Assembly: GCA_016795565.1 (NCBI GenBank)
Contig: JAEUGW010000024.1
Location: 1-45,393, forward strand
DNA: 45,393 nt
Direction: 5' to 3'
Origin: Opitutaceae bacterium
Lineage (GTDB): Bacteria > Verrucomicrobiota > Verrucomicrobiia > Opitutales > Opitutaceae
Positions 1-9,211 of this stretch are shown here, piece after piece; position 1 is the first letter of the stretch, and each line of letters opens with the position of its first letter. The notes below the pieces were generated by a model that saw nothing but the letters and a program-made list of their open reading frames with translations, was not told the DNA's origin and searched no databases. The position numbers and the translations under genes are program-made.

Positions 1-357
1 TTCGCCACCTTGTCCCGCGGCTGGTGTATTGGCACCGCCGGCTGGCGGGAGGCCGTGGCCCGGGATCACGCCCAAAAGCAGCTCTCCCCCGGTTTGCCCG
101 CCGCCGAAGCCAGGGCGCTGCGCGAAACGGCTTGGGAGCAAGCCTTGTCAACCTGCCTGCAGGCCGCGCACCGCACGGAAGCCGAACTTCAGCAGGCGGG
201 GAAAACCACCGCCTGGAAAGTCGCGCTCGCCGGCCAGGTGCGGCGACAATCCGGCGCTTCGGTTGTCTGGCTGGCCCGGCGCATGCACTTGGGCACGGCG
301 GACACCGCCCGCACCCAGCTCAGTTTGTTTCAACGACGGGGTTCGGCTACTGAATGA
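1..357 (+). CDS. REP-associated tyrosine transposase (RAYT), C-terminal part
   Basis: The frame is open from the left window edge, so the start and the catalytic HUH/tyrosine part lie outside. The visible 118 residues resemble the C-terminal tail of RAYT-type (IS200-like Y1) transposases of Verrucomicrobiota: basic, helical, ending in a VVWLARRMHLG segment (visible residues 88-98) that looks like a small helix-turn-helix. RAYTs are single-copy, domesticated relatives of IS200/IS605 transposases that bind and process REP palindromes with a GTAG foot; such palindromes are abundant in this window. The stop codon lies 43 bp from the end of the convergent smc gene. Without the catalytic motifs the assignment rests on tail similarity only; an ordinary Y1 transposase fragment is the alternative. 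Confidence 0.6.
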   Translation, partial: FATLSRGWCIGTAGWREAVARDHAQKQLSPGLPAAEARALRETAWEQALSTCLQAAHRTEAELQQAGKTTAWKVALAGQVRRQSGASVVWLARRMHLGTADTARTQLSLFQRRGSATE

Positions 358-400
358 AAATATTAGAATACTCGGCCTGACCCCATAAATCCGCGCCGGC

Positions 401-3400
401 TCAGCTGCTCACCGGCGCGCTGGGGCGCGCGGCGCGCACGGAGTCGGCGATGGTCGTCGGCAGCACCTCGGGCTCGCCCTTGTGCTGGTCGAACTTCATC
501 GAGAGCGTCTTCGACACGCCGCGCTCCTGCATCGTCACGCCGTAGATGGCGTCCGCCGCGGCGATCGTGCTCTTGTTGTGCGTGATGATGATGAACTGCG
601 AGTCCTTCACGAACTGCTTCAGCAGGTTGGTGAAGCGGTGGATGTTCGACTCGTCGAGCGGTGCGTCGAGCTCGTCGAGCAAGCAGAAGGGCGACGGCTT
701 CACCATGTAGAGGGCGAAGAGCAGTGCCACGGCGGTGAGGGTCTTCTGGCCGCCGGAGAGCAGCGTGATGCCCTTGAGCTTCGTGCCCGGGGGCTGGGCC
801 ACGATCTCGATGCCGCTCTCCAGCGGATCCTCGGCCGTCACCAGCTCGATCTCGGCCCGGCCGCCGCCGAACAGGATGTTGAACGTGTAGGCGAAATTCT
901 TCCGGATCTGCTCAAAGGTCACCTTGAACTGCTCGAGCGAGGTCTGGTTGATATCGTCAATGGCCTTGAGCAGCGCCGTCTTGGCGTTGATCAGGTCGTC
1001 GCTCTGCGTCTTGAGGAACTCGTAGCGCTGCTTCAGTTCGGAATATTCCTCGATGGCCACGAGGTTCACGGCACCCATGGCGCCGAGGCGCTGGCGGAGC
1101 GCGTCCACCTCGGCCTTCACCTCGTCCCAGTTGGTGGAATCAAGCGCGGCCAGCTCGGCCTCGGTGGGCTCGCCCTTGTTTTCCTTCTTCTTGCGGCGCT
1201 TCGGCTTGGTTTCCGCAGGGGTGTCGCTTGCCGGTGCCCGGGCGTCGTCAAGCGACGCCCCTACATTGGCGGAAGCAGCTTCTTCCTCCTCCTCCAAATC
1301 CAGGTCCTTCATGCCCTCGGGCTCGTCGTCGGCGTGCCACAGCAGCCTGCGCCAATCCTGGGCGGCGATGTCGGCCTGGAACTCGCGGGTGACCTCCTCG
1401 GTGAGGAACTGCACGCGGGCGCGGGTCTCGGCGACCTTGACCTCGTGCTTGGACAGCTCGGCCTGGGCGGAATCGGCCTCGGAGCGGATGGAGGAGAGCC
1501 CCTCCTCCACCGCGGTGATCTCCGCCTCGACCGTCGAAAGCTCGACGCGGATCTTCTCCACGTTCTCCTGCGCGACGGCGAGGGTCGTGGTGATTTCCTC
1601 GGCCCGGCGCGCCTGGCCGGCGCCCTGCTCCTCCAGCACGGCCACCTGCTCGGTCCAGGTCTCAAGCTCGATCTGCCGCTGGGTGATGAGCTCGGCCAGC
1701 TGCTCGCCCCGGCGCTCCATCTCCGTCAGGCCGCGATCAAGCACCTCGACCTTCTGCCGGCGCTCGGCCAGCTCGAGGCGGGCCTGGGCCAGGATTTCCT
1801 TCTTCTGGTCCCGGTCGGCGCGCTTGTCGGCGATGGCCGCCTCGGTGGCGGCGACCGTGTTCTTTTGCGCGGTGACCCCGGCCTCGGCCTCGCCGAGCTG
1901 GGCCTGGGCCTTGGCCAGGCGCGACAGCGCCTCGTCGTGGTCGCGCTTGAGATTGTTGAGCTCGTTCTCCATCCGGGCGAGCCGGTTGACGGCGTCGTCG
2001 TGCGCCTTCTGGGTGTTCTTCTCCTCGGTGTGGATGGCGGCCGCCGCCTGGGAGGTGGCGAGCACCTCCCGGCGCTTCTGCTCCAGCGTCTGCTCGGCCT
2101 CGGCGAGGGCGGCGTTGAGCTGGTCAATGACCGCCTTCTGGTCGTCGTGCGCCTGCGACTCGGCCACGACGGCCTTGCCGGTCTCGCGGATGTCCACCTC
2201 GCGCTGCACGATGCTGTTGGCCGGCTTTTTGTGATGGCCGCCGTAAATCAGGCCGCGGCGGTCCACGAGGTCGCCCTTGGCGGTCGCGACCATGAGGAAG
2301 CTGAACGCGGGATTCGCCTGCCAGAACTCGAGGAACGCACCCAGGTCGTCCGCCAGATAACACGCGGAAAGAATGGACGCAGCGGGGTGCGAGGACTCGA
2401 GGTTGGCGACGGCTTCGGTCGCGGGCCGCAGGCCGGCCGGCAGGTCGCTGCCGGCTGATTGCTGACCGCTGATCGCCGGAATCTGCAGGCACACGCTGCC
2501 GATCTTGTCGCTCTCGAGCTGGGCGAGGATTTTCTGCGCCGTGCCGAGGTCGGCGACTGCGATGGCCTCGACGGATGCGCCGAGGAGCGCCTCGACGGCC
2601 TTGGCGTATTCCGCGCGGACCTCAAGGCCCTGCGTGACCGGGACGAATTTTTGCTCGCCGAACAGCGCCGTGAAGCGGCCCTGGAGGATGGCCTTGGCGC
2701 CCTCGCCGAAGCCTTCCCACTTCTCCTGCAACTGCTGGAGCAGCTTCAGGCGCGCGGTCTTCTGGGCGAGATTGCGATCGATTTCCTGGAGCCGACGCTG
2801 GGCCTCGCGGAACTTGTGGGTGGCGTCCTGCAACGCGGCCTGGGCGGCCTGGGCCTCGTTGTTCGAGCGGCTCTGCTCGACGCGGGCCGCCTCGACGCGG
2901 GCGCGCACCTCGGACAGGGCGGCGGCGGCGCCCTCAACGGCGGCGCGGAGATCGGCGAGTTCCTGGGAAAGGGAGTCGAACTTGTTCTGGCTGGTGCGGG
3001 CGTCCACCTCGAGGCCGGAGCTCTCGGTGCGGTGGCGCGCCACGGCGCTCTCCAGTTGCAGGAGGTGGAACTTGTCCTGGCTGAGCTGCTGCTCGGCCTT
3101 GGTCAGCTCGCCCTCGGTGACGGCGAGCTCACGGTTGCGGTCCTGGAATACGGCGTCGGAGCTGCCGAGCATCGTCAGCTGCATCTGCTTGTCCTGCGCG
3201 CCGCTGTCCACCTGCGTGGCCAGTTCCCGGCGCTGCATCTCAAGCTCGGTCAGGTCGTCCTTGCCGGCGGCGAGGCGCTCGCCGAGGGCGGTGCGCTTGA
3301 CCTGGGCCATGCTCGCGGCGTTCTCGGCGGCTTCCTTCTGGGAGCGGAGGTCGAACACGGCCTGCTGGGCATCCTGCACGCGCTGGCCGAGGAAATTGCG

Positions 3401-4225
3401 GAGGGTGCGGCCCTCGTTGAGCTTCACGCTGCGCTCCTCGAGCGTGGCGCGGCGGGTGTCGGCGGCCTCGCGCAGCGAGGCCACGCGGCCGTCGAGCTCG
3501 GCGAGCGCTGCACTGAGCAGGCCGAACTGGTGGCCGCTCTGGGCCAGCGCGAGGTGGCGCAGGCGGAAGTTGAGGCGCTTGTAGCGCATGGCCTTGGCCG
3601 CCTGGCGCCGCAACGAGCCGATCTGCCGGGCCACCTCGGCCACGACATCGGACACGCGGGAGAGATTCTGCTCGGTGAGGGCGAGCTTGTTCATCGCCTC
3701 GCGGCGCTGGCTCTTGTATTTCGTGATGCCGGCGGCCTCCTCGAACACCACGCGGCGCTCCTCGGGCTTCGACGACAGGATCTGGTCGATCTGGCCCTGC
3801 GCCATGATCGAGTAGCTGGTCCGGCCGACACCGGTGTCCATGAAAAGCTTGTGGATGTCCTTCAGGCGGCAGGGCTGGCCGTTGAAATAGTATTCGCCGC
3901 CGCCATCGCGGGCCACCCGGCGCATGATCTCGATCTCGTGGAACTCGCTGCCGAGCTGCTTCTCGCACTCGGTCATGACCAGCGCGACCTCGGAGAACTG
4001 GGCCGGCTTGCGGGTGTCGGCGCCCTCGAAGATGACGTCCTGCATCTTGCCGCCGCGGAGGGCCTTGGCGCTCTGCTCGCCGAGCACCCAGCGGATGGCG
4101 TCGGCGATGTTGCTCTTGCCGCAGCCGTTGGGACCGACGATGGCGGTCACACCGGGCTCGAAACTGAGGGTCGTGTTGTCGGCGAAGCTTTTGAAGCCGT
4201 GAAGTTTTAGCGCCTTAAGATGCAT
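401..4225 (-). CDS. smc: Chromosome segregation ATPase SMC
   Basis: SMC forms the coiled-coil ATPase core of condensin (with ScpA/ScpB) and organises and segregates chromosomes. The start at 4225 gives 1274 residues beginning [14 protein letters not shown], the usual SMC N-terminus; an upstream in-frame extension is not family-like. Visible parts: Walker [10 protein letters not shown] (31-39), long coiled coil, hinge at about 505-665, second coiled coil, ABC signature LLSGGQKTL (about 1155), Walker [12 protein letters not shown] (about 1183) and the ITHNK switch. Odd feature: the C-terminal coil is interrupted at about 975-1025 by an acidic then Pro/Lys-rich stretch, and residues 988-1003 are encoded by a REP-like double palindrome (separate entry). 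No standard promoter stood out in the 210-bp gap upstream. Confidence 0.97.
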   Translation of the reverse strand: MHLKALKLHGFKSFADNTTLSFEPGVTAIVGPNGCGKSNIADAIRWVLGEQSAKALRGGKMQDVIFEGADTRKPAQFSEVALVMTECEKQLGSEFHEIEIMRRVARDGGGEYYFNGQPCRLKDIHKLFMDTGVGRTSYSIMAQGQIDQILSSKPEERRVVFEEAAGITKYKSQRREAMNKLALTEQNLSRVSDVVAEVARQIGSLRRQAAKAMRYKRLNFRLRHLALAQSGHQFGLLSAALAELDGRVASLREAADTRRATLEERSVKLNEGRTLRNFLGQRVQDAQQAVFDLRSQKEAAENAASMAQVKRTALGERLAAGKDDLTELEMQRRELATQVDSGAQDKQMQLTMLGSSDAVFQDRNRELAVTEGELTKAEQQLSQDKFHLLQLESAVARHRTESSGLEVDARTSQNKFDSLSQELADLRAAVEGAAAALSEVRARVEAARVEQSRSNNEAQAAQAALQDATHKFREAQRRLQEIDRNLAQKTARLKLLQQLQEKWEGFGEGAKAILQGRFTALFGEQKFVPVTQGLEVRAEYAKAVEALLGASVEAIAVADLGTAQKILAQLESDKIGSVCLQIPAISGQQSAGSDLPAGLRPATEAVANLESSHPAASILSACYLADDLGAFLEFWQANPAFSFLMVATAKGDLVDRRGLIYGGHHKKPANSIVQREVDIRETGKAVVAESQAHDDQKAVIDQLNAALAEAEQTLEQKRREVLATSQAAAAIHTEEKNTQKAHDDAVNRLARMENELNNLKRDHDEALSRLAKAQAQLGEAEAGVTAQKNTVAATEAAIADKRADRDQKKEILAQARLELAERRQKVEVLDRGLTEMERRGEQLAELITQRQIELETWTEQVAVLEEQGAGQARRAEEITTTLAVAQENVEKIRVELSTVEAEITAVEEGLSSIRSEADSAQAELSKHEVKVAETRARVQFLTEEVTREFQADIAAQDWRRLLWHADDEPEGMKDLDLEEEEEAASANVGASLDDARAPASDTPAETKPKRRKKKENKGEPTEAELAALDSTNWDEVKAEVDALRQRLGAMGAVNLVAIEEYSELKQRYEFLKTQSDDLINAKTALLKAIDDINQTSLEQFKVTFEQIRKNFAYTFNILFGGGRAEIELVTAEDPLESGIEIVAQPPGTKLKGITLLSGGQKTLTAVALLFALYMVKPSPFCLLDELDAPLDESNIHRFTNLLKQFVKDSQFIIITHNKSTIAAADAIYGVTMQERGVSKTLSMKFDQHKGEPEVLPTTIADSVRAARPSAPVSS
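1217..1264 (-). repeat. REP-like inverted pair inserted in frame in smc
   Basis: On the coding strand the element begins with GTAG (1264-1261), followed by an 8-bp stem (GGGCGTCG, loop CTTGA, CGACGCCC) and a second, degenerate hairpin in opposite orientation. Positions 1217-1261 match the intergenic element at 16637-16681 with only three mismatches in 45 bases. It is read through in frame as part of the Ala/Asp-rich linker (about residues 988-1003) of the SMC coiled coil and causes no stop or frameshift. Confidence 0.85.
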
Positions 4226-4435
4226 GCTGCTTAAAGGGCAAAATAGAGGCCGCGCATTTCCGCCGTGCAACGGAAAAAATGCCGCTTTCCCCTCTGAAAA
4301 GTTGCTCGCAAGGTCGTTTTTGGGCTGGCCAACCGGCCCGGACCACGCTGCGGCCATGATCGGCCGGAGCGCCGCGGCGTGGCCGGGTTCGCCCGCGTGC
4401 CGGACATGAGCAGCGGTGCCTGCGGCCGGGGAAGT

Positions 4436-5701
4436 TTATTTCCCACCCGGCTCCAGCCAGCGCCACAACGGCAGGCGGCGCAGCGCAGCCGCCAGCATCC
4501 AGCTGGCCCCGATCCCCGCCACCGTCACCAGCAGGGCCTTCGCCCAGCCGGGCAACCCCGCGCCCAACAGCGCAAATTGGAGCCAGACCACCACGGGGTA
4601 ATGCACCAGATAGATGCCAAAGGCGTTGCGCGTCAGGCTCGTCGCCCAGCGTCCGGTCCAGTGCCCCCACCGGGCCAGGGTCGCCAGCAGGGCGAAGCTG
4701 GTCGCCGCGCCCGTCGCCACGAAGAGCACGGTCACCACGACATCAAGCCAGACGGCGGACCGACCCTGTCCCATGCGCGTCAGCCACCAAATCAGCGCCG
4801 CCACAAACACGACAAACACCCCGCCCGCCACGCCCTGCCACGCCTGCCAGCGCCGTGCCAGCACGCCGGCCCGCGCCATCCACTCGCCGGGTATGGCGCG
4901 GCCACCCGCCGCCAGCGCATAGCCAAAGAAGAAATACACCGCATACAACCCCACCCGGCTGCTCTGCACCGTGAACGGCCCCCACGCGGCCCAACTCGAC
5001 GGATTCACCCAGTGCAACACCGGCAGGTAGGCGACCAACGCCAGCGCCCCCAGCGCGGCGCACGCGCGCACCGGCCCCACCCGGCACCACGCGCCCAGCG
5101 CCGACAACCGGGCCAAGGCCCCCGGCGCCCACACCTGCAAGCTTGCCGCGAGTCCGCTGAAGGCCAGCAGCACCCACAGGAACCAGGCCGGCCCCGCCGG
5201 CCAGATCCCCAGCGCGAGCCACCCATCCCAGAAACCCGCCCAGCTTCCGGCCCCGCCCGCTCGCAGCAGATACGCCGGATAATAAGCCAGCGGCGCCAGC
5301 ACCGCCGCCGAGAGGACGAAAGCCCCGCCCAGCCGCATCGCGCGGTCGCGCAGGAACCGCCCCGCACCCTTCCGCACCAGGCTCGTCGGCACGAAGAGCC
5401 CCGCCAGCAGGAACATCAGCGCCATGAAAAACGAATCGTTCCACAGCGTGAACGCATCAATCACCGGCGCCCGCGACGCGTCCACGACCGGGAAGGCCGC
5501 CCAGATCAGATTCTCCCGGTTGAACGTCCCCGCCGGGGGCGCGTAGCGGTGATAGGCCAGCACGGCGTGGTGCGCGACCACGAGCAGCGTCACCGCCGCC
5601 CGCGCGAGGTCCAGCGCCACGTCGCGAGCGGAACCGCCCGCCGCCGGAGTTTCAGCAAGGCCGCGCACCCGCGCGGCAGAAGTAAGGATGGGTTTGGTCA
5701 T
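4436..5701 (-). CDS. Acyltransferase-3 family membrane protein
   Basis: The 421-residue product, starting MTKPILTS at 5701, is an integral membrane protein with about ten hydrophobic segments and the family's usual length. Features typical of acyltransferase family 3 (OafA/NodX-like, acyl transfer to exported carbohydrates or lipids): an early membrane helix with LARAAVTLLVVAHHAVLAYH (His in helix 1), a FFMALMFLLAGLFVP segment with the following RxxRL-like basic stretch, and a C-terminal NAFGIYLVHYPVVVW motif with the conserved His. The acceptor cannot be told from sequence. It starts 61 bp after the end of the upstream sigma-factor gene on the same strand, so co-transcription is possible. 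An upstream in-frame extension to 5872 overlaps that gene and is not convincing. Confidence 0.85.
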   Translation of the reverse strand: MTKPILTSAARVRGLAETPAAGGSARDVALDLARAAVTLLVVAHHAVLAYHRYAPPAGTFNRENLIWAAFPVVDASRAPVIDAFTLWNDSFFMALMFLLAGLFVPTSLVRKGAGRFLRDRAMRLGGAFVLSAAVLAPLAYYPAYLLRAGGAGSWAGFWDGWLALGIWPAGPAWFLWVLLAFSGLAASLQVWAPGALARLSALGAWCRVGPVRACAALGALALVAYLPVLHWVNPSSWAAWGPFTVQSSRVGLYAVYFFFGYALAAGGRAIPGEWMARAGVLARRWQAWQGVAGGVFVVFVAALIWWLTRMGQGRSAVWLDVVVTVLFVATGAATSFALLATLARWGHWTGRWATSLTRNAFGIYLVHYPVVVWLQFALLGAGLPGWAKALLVTVAGIGASWMLAAALRRLPLWRWLEPGGK

Positions 5702-5762
5702 GAAAATATTCTCCGGCCCGCCGGTTGCGTCCGGTTGGGAACAGCCGGGTGCGCGCACCAAG

Positions 5763-7409
5763 TCAGCGGCGGTCCGGCGGTGCCGGCCGGGGCGTTCCCA
5801 GCCGCCGCCGCACCGCCTGTGCGTAGAGCACCATGGGGACGATGACGGCGAGGGCGATGACGCCATAGACAATCATCTGGTTCTGCTGCGCGTTGGGATC
5901 CACGGCCAGCGCCAGCGCCGCCGGCGTGTTGGCGTGCTCGGCCAGCGCCACCGGGGCGTCCGCCGCCACGCGGGCGACGCCAAAGCCGTTGCTGCGCGCG
6001 ACAAACCAGCCCAGCGCGCTGATCCCCGCATAGGCCTTCAGCCCCACCGCCATGCTGCCGATGGCAAGCAGGCCCACGCCAAATGTCCCGAGGCCGATCA
6101 CGCCCAGGCCCACCGCGCCGACCGCCAGAAAACCCACGGCAAACGCGCCCACGCTCACCGGCGCCACCGCCCAGCCACCCCAGGCAAAGAGCAGCCCATA
6201 CGCCCGGTCGCCCCCGGCAATCCAGCCGAAGACCGGTCCCTCCCCCTCATCGGGCGACGCGAAACGCACGTGCACCAGCGGCACGCCGAAAAGTGCCGCG
6301 CGGCTGCGGTAGGTCCCCGCGCGGGAGCCCACCCGGTCGCGCTCCGCCTGGAACGATGCCGGGTGCAGGCGCCGCTCCTCGGAGCGCAGCCGCCGAAAAC
6401 AGGCCATCAGCCGCACGATCGCGACCGGCCAGGCCACGATGAAGACCACAATCGCCGCCTGCGCGGCCACCGCCAGCACCGCGCGCTGTTCCCACCACCG
6501 CAGCGCCGCCACGCGCAGTCCCCAAATCGCGCCGATGAAGGCCAGGCAGCCGAAGAACACCACCGCCGTCGTCACAACCACGAGCCGCCGTTCGCGGCCC
6601 GTGCGGGCCTGATCCAGCCCCACGCGCAGCTGCAGCACGGTCGAGACCACGCCCGAGGCCGACGCGAGCACCGCGGCGAGCCCGGTGGTCTTCGCCGCCA
6701 TGCTCCCATGCGCGACCACCGCCGCGCCGACCCCGGCGGCCTTCGCGGGCACGGGCAGCAAGGCCGGCAGCGCCGCCAGCACGCCGAGCGTGAAGGCCTT
6801 GCCCGGAGTCGTGCGCGCCAGCGCGCCCTCGACAAACGCGAGTGCCTGCTCCTGCAGCAGCTTGCGCCCGCGCGCGAGGCGCTGCTTCACGGCGTCCTCC
6901 GTCAAATCAAGCTCCCCCGCCACGTGCTCGATCGAGCGGTTCTCCCGGTAATACAACACCAGCGGCTCGCGATAGGTTTCCGGCAATTGCGCCAGCGCGC
7001 GCCACAGGAGGCGCTGCTCCTCCTCATGCCCGACCTGCTCGGGCACCGGCAGATCCGTGGTCGCGACGCCCTCGGCCGCCTCCATGCCGGCGGCCGCACG
7101 CATCGTGGAGCGGTCGCGATCCCGGTGCAGGCGTCCGAGCTTGTGCCGCAGGATGCCGCACAGCCACGGCCGCAGTTTCGCGGGCTCCTGCAGGCGTCCC
7201 ATCTCGCTCCAGGCAACAATGAACGTCTCCTGCGCCACGTCCTCGCTTTCACTGAGGCTCCCGGTGGCGGCATAGGCCAGCGAGCACAACAGCCGCTGAT
7301 AACGTTCCACGATGCGCGCGAAGGCCGCGCGCTCCCCCGCCCGGCACGCCGCCACCAGGTCCGCGTCGCTCGTGGCGGGATCAAGCAGGGCTGGCGTTCG
7401 GGAATTCAT
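5763..7409 (-). CDS. ECF-type sigma factor fused to a C-terminal membrane domain
   Basis: Of 548 residues, the first ~190 form an ECF sigma-70: region 2 (DLVAACRAGERAAFARIVERY, then SESEDVAQETFIVAW) and region 4 (LPETYREPLVLYYRENRSIEHVAGELDLTEDAVKQRLARGR in the region of residues 140-182). The rest is not an anti-sigma gene but a fused membrane module: two hydrophobic segments around 200-260, two long helices around 275-335, a soluble stretch (about 345-400), then a run of small hydrophobic residues with a Gly about every fifth position (VGAFAVGFLAVGAVGLG), and a final membrane helix. By analogy with ECF factors carrying C-terminal extensions, the membrane part probably keeps the sigma factor at the inner membrane and controls its activity; this is inference. 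No separate anti-sigma gene lies next to it. Confidence 0.85.
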   Translation of the reverse strand: MNSRTPALLDPATSDADLVAACRAGERAAFARIVERYQRLLCSLAYAATGSLSESEDVAQETFIVAWSEMGRLQEPAKLRPWLCGILRHKLGRLHRDRDRSTMRAAAGMEAAEGVATTDLPVPEQVGHEEEQRLLWRALAQLPETYREPLVLYYRENRSIEHVAGELDLTEDAVKQRLARGRKLLQEQALAFVEGALARTTPGKAFTLGVLAALPALLPVPAKAAGVGAAVVAHGSMAAKTTGLAAVLASASGVVSTVLQLRVGLDQARTGRERRLVVVTTAVVFFGCLAFIGAIWGLRVAALRWWEQRAVLAVAAQAAIVVFIVAWPVAIVRLMACFRRLRSEERRLHPASFQAERDRVGSRAGTYRSRAALFGVPLVHVRFASPDEGEGPVFGWIAGGDRAYGLLFAWGGWAVAPVSVGAFAVGFLAVGAVGLGVIGLGTFGVGLLAIGSMAVGLKAYAGISALGWFVARSNGFGVARVAADAPVALAEHANTPAALALAVDPNAQQNQMIVYGVIALAVIVPMVLYAQAVRRRLGTPRPAPPDRR

Positions 7410-7453
7410 GGCGGTTTCCCAATAGTGCCAACTTTCCGCACCGAGGTGACAGA

Positions 7454-7486
7454 CTATTTATGATCCCAGGGGAATTTGACCTGTGA
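7454..7486 (-). pseudogene. Remnant 3' end of the FAD-linked oxidase gene
   Basis: Read on the minus strand, these bases encode SQVKFPWDHK followed by TAG. The intact oxidase gene at 9208 ends KVHLPWDHK then TGA. The identical PWDHK-stop ending and the shared 11 bases TTATGATCCCA (7458-7468 and 9212-9222, plus strand) indicate that this is an orphaned end of the same or a homologous gene. It lies just beyond the restriction-modification genes, so the cassette 7487-9207 is bracketed by two copies of the gene end. Confidence 0.65.
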
Positions 7487-7541
7487 CTCAGCCTATTTTC
7501 CAAGCAACGACCATGCCTGCGGGCCAGTCAGCTATTTCGTC

Positions 7542-8261
7542 TCAATGCCCCGCATGCAAAGCCCGTTTCACGAATTCGGGCACGGCCAATCCAGCTTGGG
7601 CCGCATCCGACTTCAAGCGTTCATAGTGCGCTACGTCCGCGCCCTGCCAAATCAAGTCCACCCGCCGCAATTGCTGCATGGCCGCATGAGTGTGATGCTC
7701 AGGATGAGCCCAATAGCAGGTCAGACAGATTTCACGCTTCTTCAGGCTCTTCCAGTTTTCACAATGCTCGCAGGACCAGCTTTTGGCACGGTTGGCCGAA
7801 CCGCTGAGCAGCATGAACTCATCGGGATTCATGGTTTTCGATTCCCCGCCCACCTCGAACGGCACACGGTGATCGATCTGCAATGCAGCCTCCGGCATCT
7901 CCTCGGCGTAGATGAAACAGCGGCAGCCATATTGCCGAATGAGCGCATCTTTGATCTGCTTCGACAGCCCGGTGCGTCCGTCCGACCTGCGAACCCGCAC
8001 CGTTTTCGGATCTCCAAAGCGGTAGGCCGCGATCTTCCGTCCATCCGAACCACGAACGGAGATGCGCTCCAGCGGAATGCCGTGCTCCTTCACATCACGC
8101 GCCGCGCGAGGCGGATGGTTGTAGCCGTATCTGTCCTTCAGCTCCTAGGTGGTGATCTGCCCGTGCTTGAGGATGTGGGCGATGACTGTCTTGGGGCGCT
8201 TTGCCGTCACCGAACGACACAATTTCAGGAACGCGGCGGGAAGCTGAACCTTGGCGGGCAT
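7542..8261 (-). pseudogene. HNH restriction endonuclease interrupted by an in-frame amber codon
   Basis: From ATG at 8261 the frame reads MPAKVQLPAAFLKLC and on for 38 codons, meets TAG (8147-8145), then continues in the same frame for 200 codons with ELKDRYGYN and NHPPRAARDV to the stop at 7542. The N-terminal part looks like a small winged-helix domain; the remainder carries an HNH nuclease core (IDHRVPFEVGG, then SANRAKSWSCEHC and CLTCYW, with paired Cys probably binding zinc). Its ATG lies 5 bp after the methyltransferase stop, the arrangement of a type II R-M operon. One sense-to-TAG change (for example GAG or CAG to TAG) would explain the break. A shortened product could start at GTG 8093 but would lose the N-terminal domain. 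Base composition is visibly lower in GC than the neighbours, which suggests transfer. Confidence 0.75.
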
Positions 8262-8266
8262 TGCAC

Positions 8267-9211
8267 TCAGAAAAGCACGGATTGCACGCTGCGTTGCCGC
8301 TTGATTTGCCGGGTTAACTGGCCCGTCGCAGCAGCCAGGGTCGGCGAAAGATACAGTGATTCAATCGTCTGCTCATCCCGGCCAAGCAATGTCGCCTGGG
8401 TGGACCGGCCGGCTTCGAGTTCAATTCGCGCCAGTTGCAGATATTCCGGCAGCGGCGTGCCGTGTGACTTGTCACCCGTCCTTCCATCGTAACTCACCAC
8501 ATAGCGCAGGCCGCGACTGTTCAGCTGATCCAACGCCAGCACGAAATCCTCGAGGGAAAGTCCGGCGAGATACCGCGAATCCCTCTCTCCCGAGGTGCCC
8601 TGATACGGCGGATCCATGTAGATCAGGTCCTCCGGTTCAGCGGCGGCCAGCACATCGCGAAAATCATGCGAGGTGACGACGGTTTTCCCGCGCAGCAGGA
8701 GCGAGACCGCCATGATGTTGCGGCGCATTGTCTCCGGCCTGGTTCCCAGGCGGCGTTTGTCCGGGCTCTGGTTGAACAGGCCCTCACTGTTGTAGCGGAC
8801 GGCCCCTTTGATGCAACGGGTCAGCAAATAGAGAAGCAGCTTGGGATTGCGCGTGCGGTTGAACTGTTCACGGACGGTGTAGAAATGCTCCAGCGCATCA
8901 ACCGCGTCGTCCCGCCAGAGGTCGTGATAAGCGTCCGCCAATTCCTCCGGACGGTTGATCATCGCGTTTAGCAGCTCGGCCAGCGGCTGATTTAGGTCGT
9001 TCAGCCAAAACCGGCTCGCCTGTCCGCGTGCGGCGCAAGCCAGCGACATCGCGCCGGAGCCGGCAAACGGCTCAACCAACCGACGGAATTTGCCTGGCAA
9101 ATACGGCAGGATCATCGGCGCCAAAGCCCGCTTGCTTCCCTGATATTGGAACGGCTGGGGAATGATCACGCGGCCATTCAATTGACGCCCGCCCCAGCGG
9201 CAAGCACTCAC
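8267..9211 (-). CDS. DNA adenine methyltransferase, Dam/D12 class (type II R-M)
   Basis: The 314-residue product has the D12-class N6-adenine methyltransferase order: motif X FQYQGSKRALAP, motif I LVEPFAGSGAMSL (AdoMet binding), LNDLNQPLAELL, and catalytic motif IV DPPY in YMDPPYQGTSG. Such enzymes protect the host DNA at the site cut by the partner nuclease. The start used here is GTG at 9211, overlapping the stop of the upstream oxidase gene by 4 bases; GTG at 9169 is an alternative, as residues before FQYQGSKR are not conserved in the family. The next gene is the interrupted HNH nuclease. The open methyltransferase beside a broken nuclease suggests that it now acts as an orphan modification enzyme. 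The recognition site cannot be deduced. Confidence 0.9.
   Translation of the reverse strand: MSACRWGGRQLNGRVIIPQPFQYQGSKRALAPMILPYLPGKFRRLVEPFAGSGAMSLACAARGQASRFWLNDLNQPLAELLNAMINRPEELADAYHDLWRDDAVDALEHFYTVREQFNRTRNPKLLLYLLTRCIKGAVRYNSEGLFNQSPDKRRLGTRPETMRRNIMAVSLLLRGKTVVTSHDFRDVLAAAEPEDLIYMDPPYQGTSGERDSRYLAGLSLEDFVLALDQLNSRGLRYVVSYDGRTGDKSHGTPLPEYLQLARIELEAGRSTQATLLGRDEQTIESLYLSPTLAAATGQLTRQIKRQRSVQSVLF

Noticed and set aside
482..2458. 658-codon open frame on the plus strand
   Set aside because: Antisense to smc. The translation is Leu/Arg/His-rich with no family likeness and arises from high-GC codon use of smc.
2440..2480. GCTGATTGCTGACCGCTGAT stretch in the smc hinge as another inserted repeat
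   Set aside because: Only a short repetitive match, no palindrome and no second copy seen in the window.
4379..5845. 488-codon open frame on the plus strand
   Set aside because: Antisense to the acyltransferase gene; Arg/Pro/Gln-rich composition typical of shadow frames.
7476..8492. 338-codon open frame on the plus strand over the R-M genes
   Set aside because: Antisense to the HNH and methyltransferase genes, which have clear motifs; the translation shows none.
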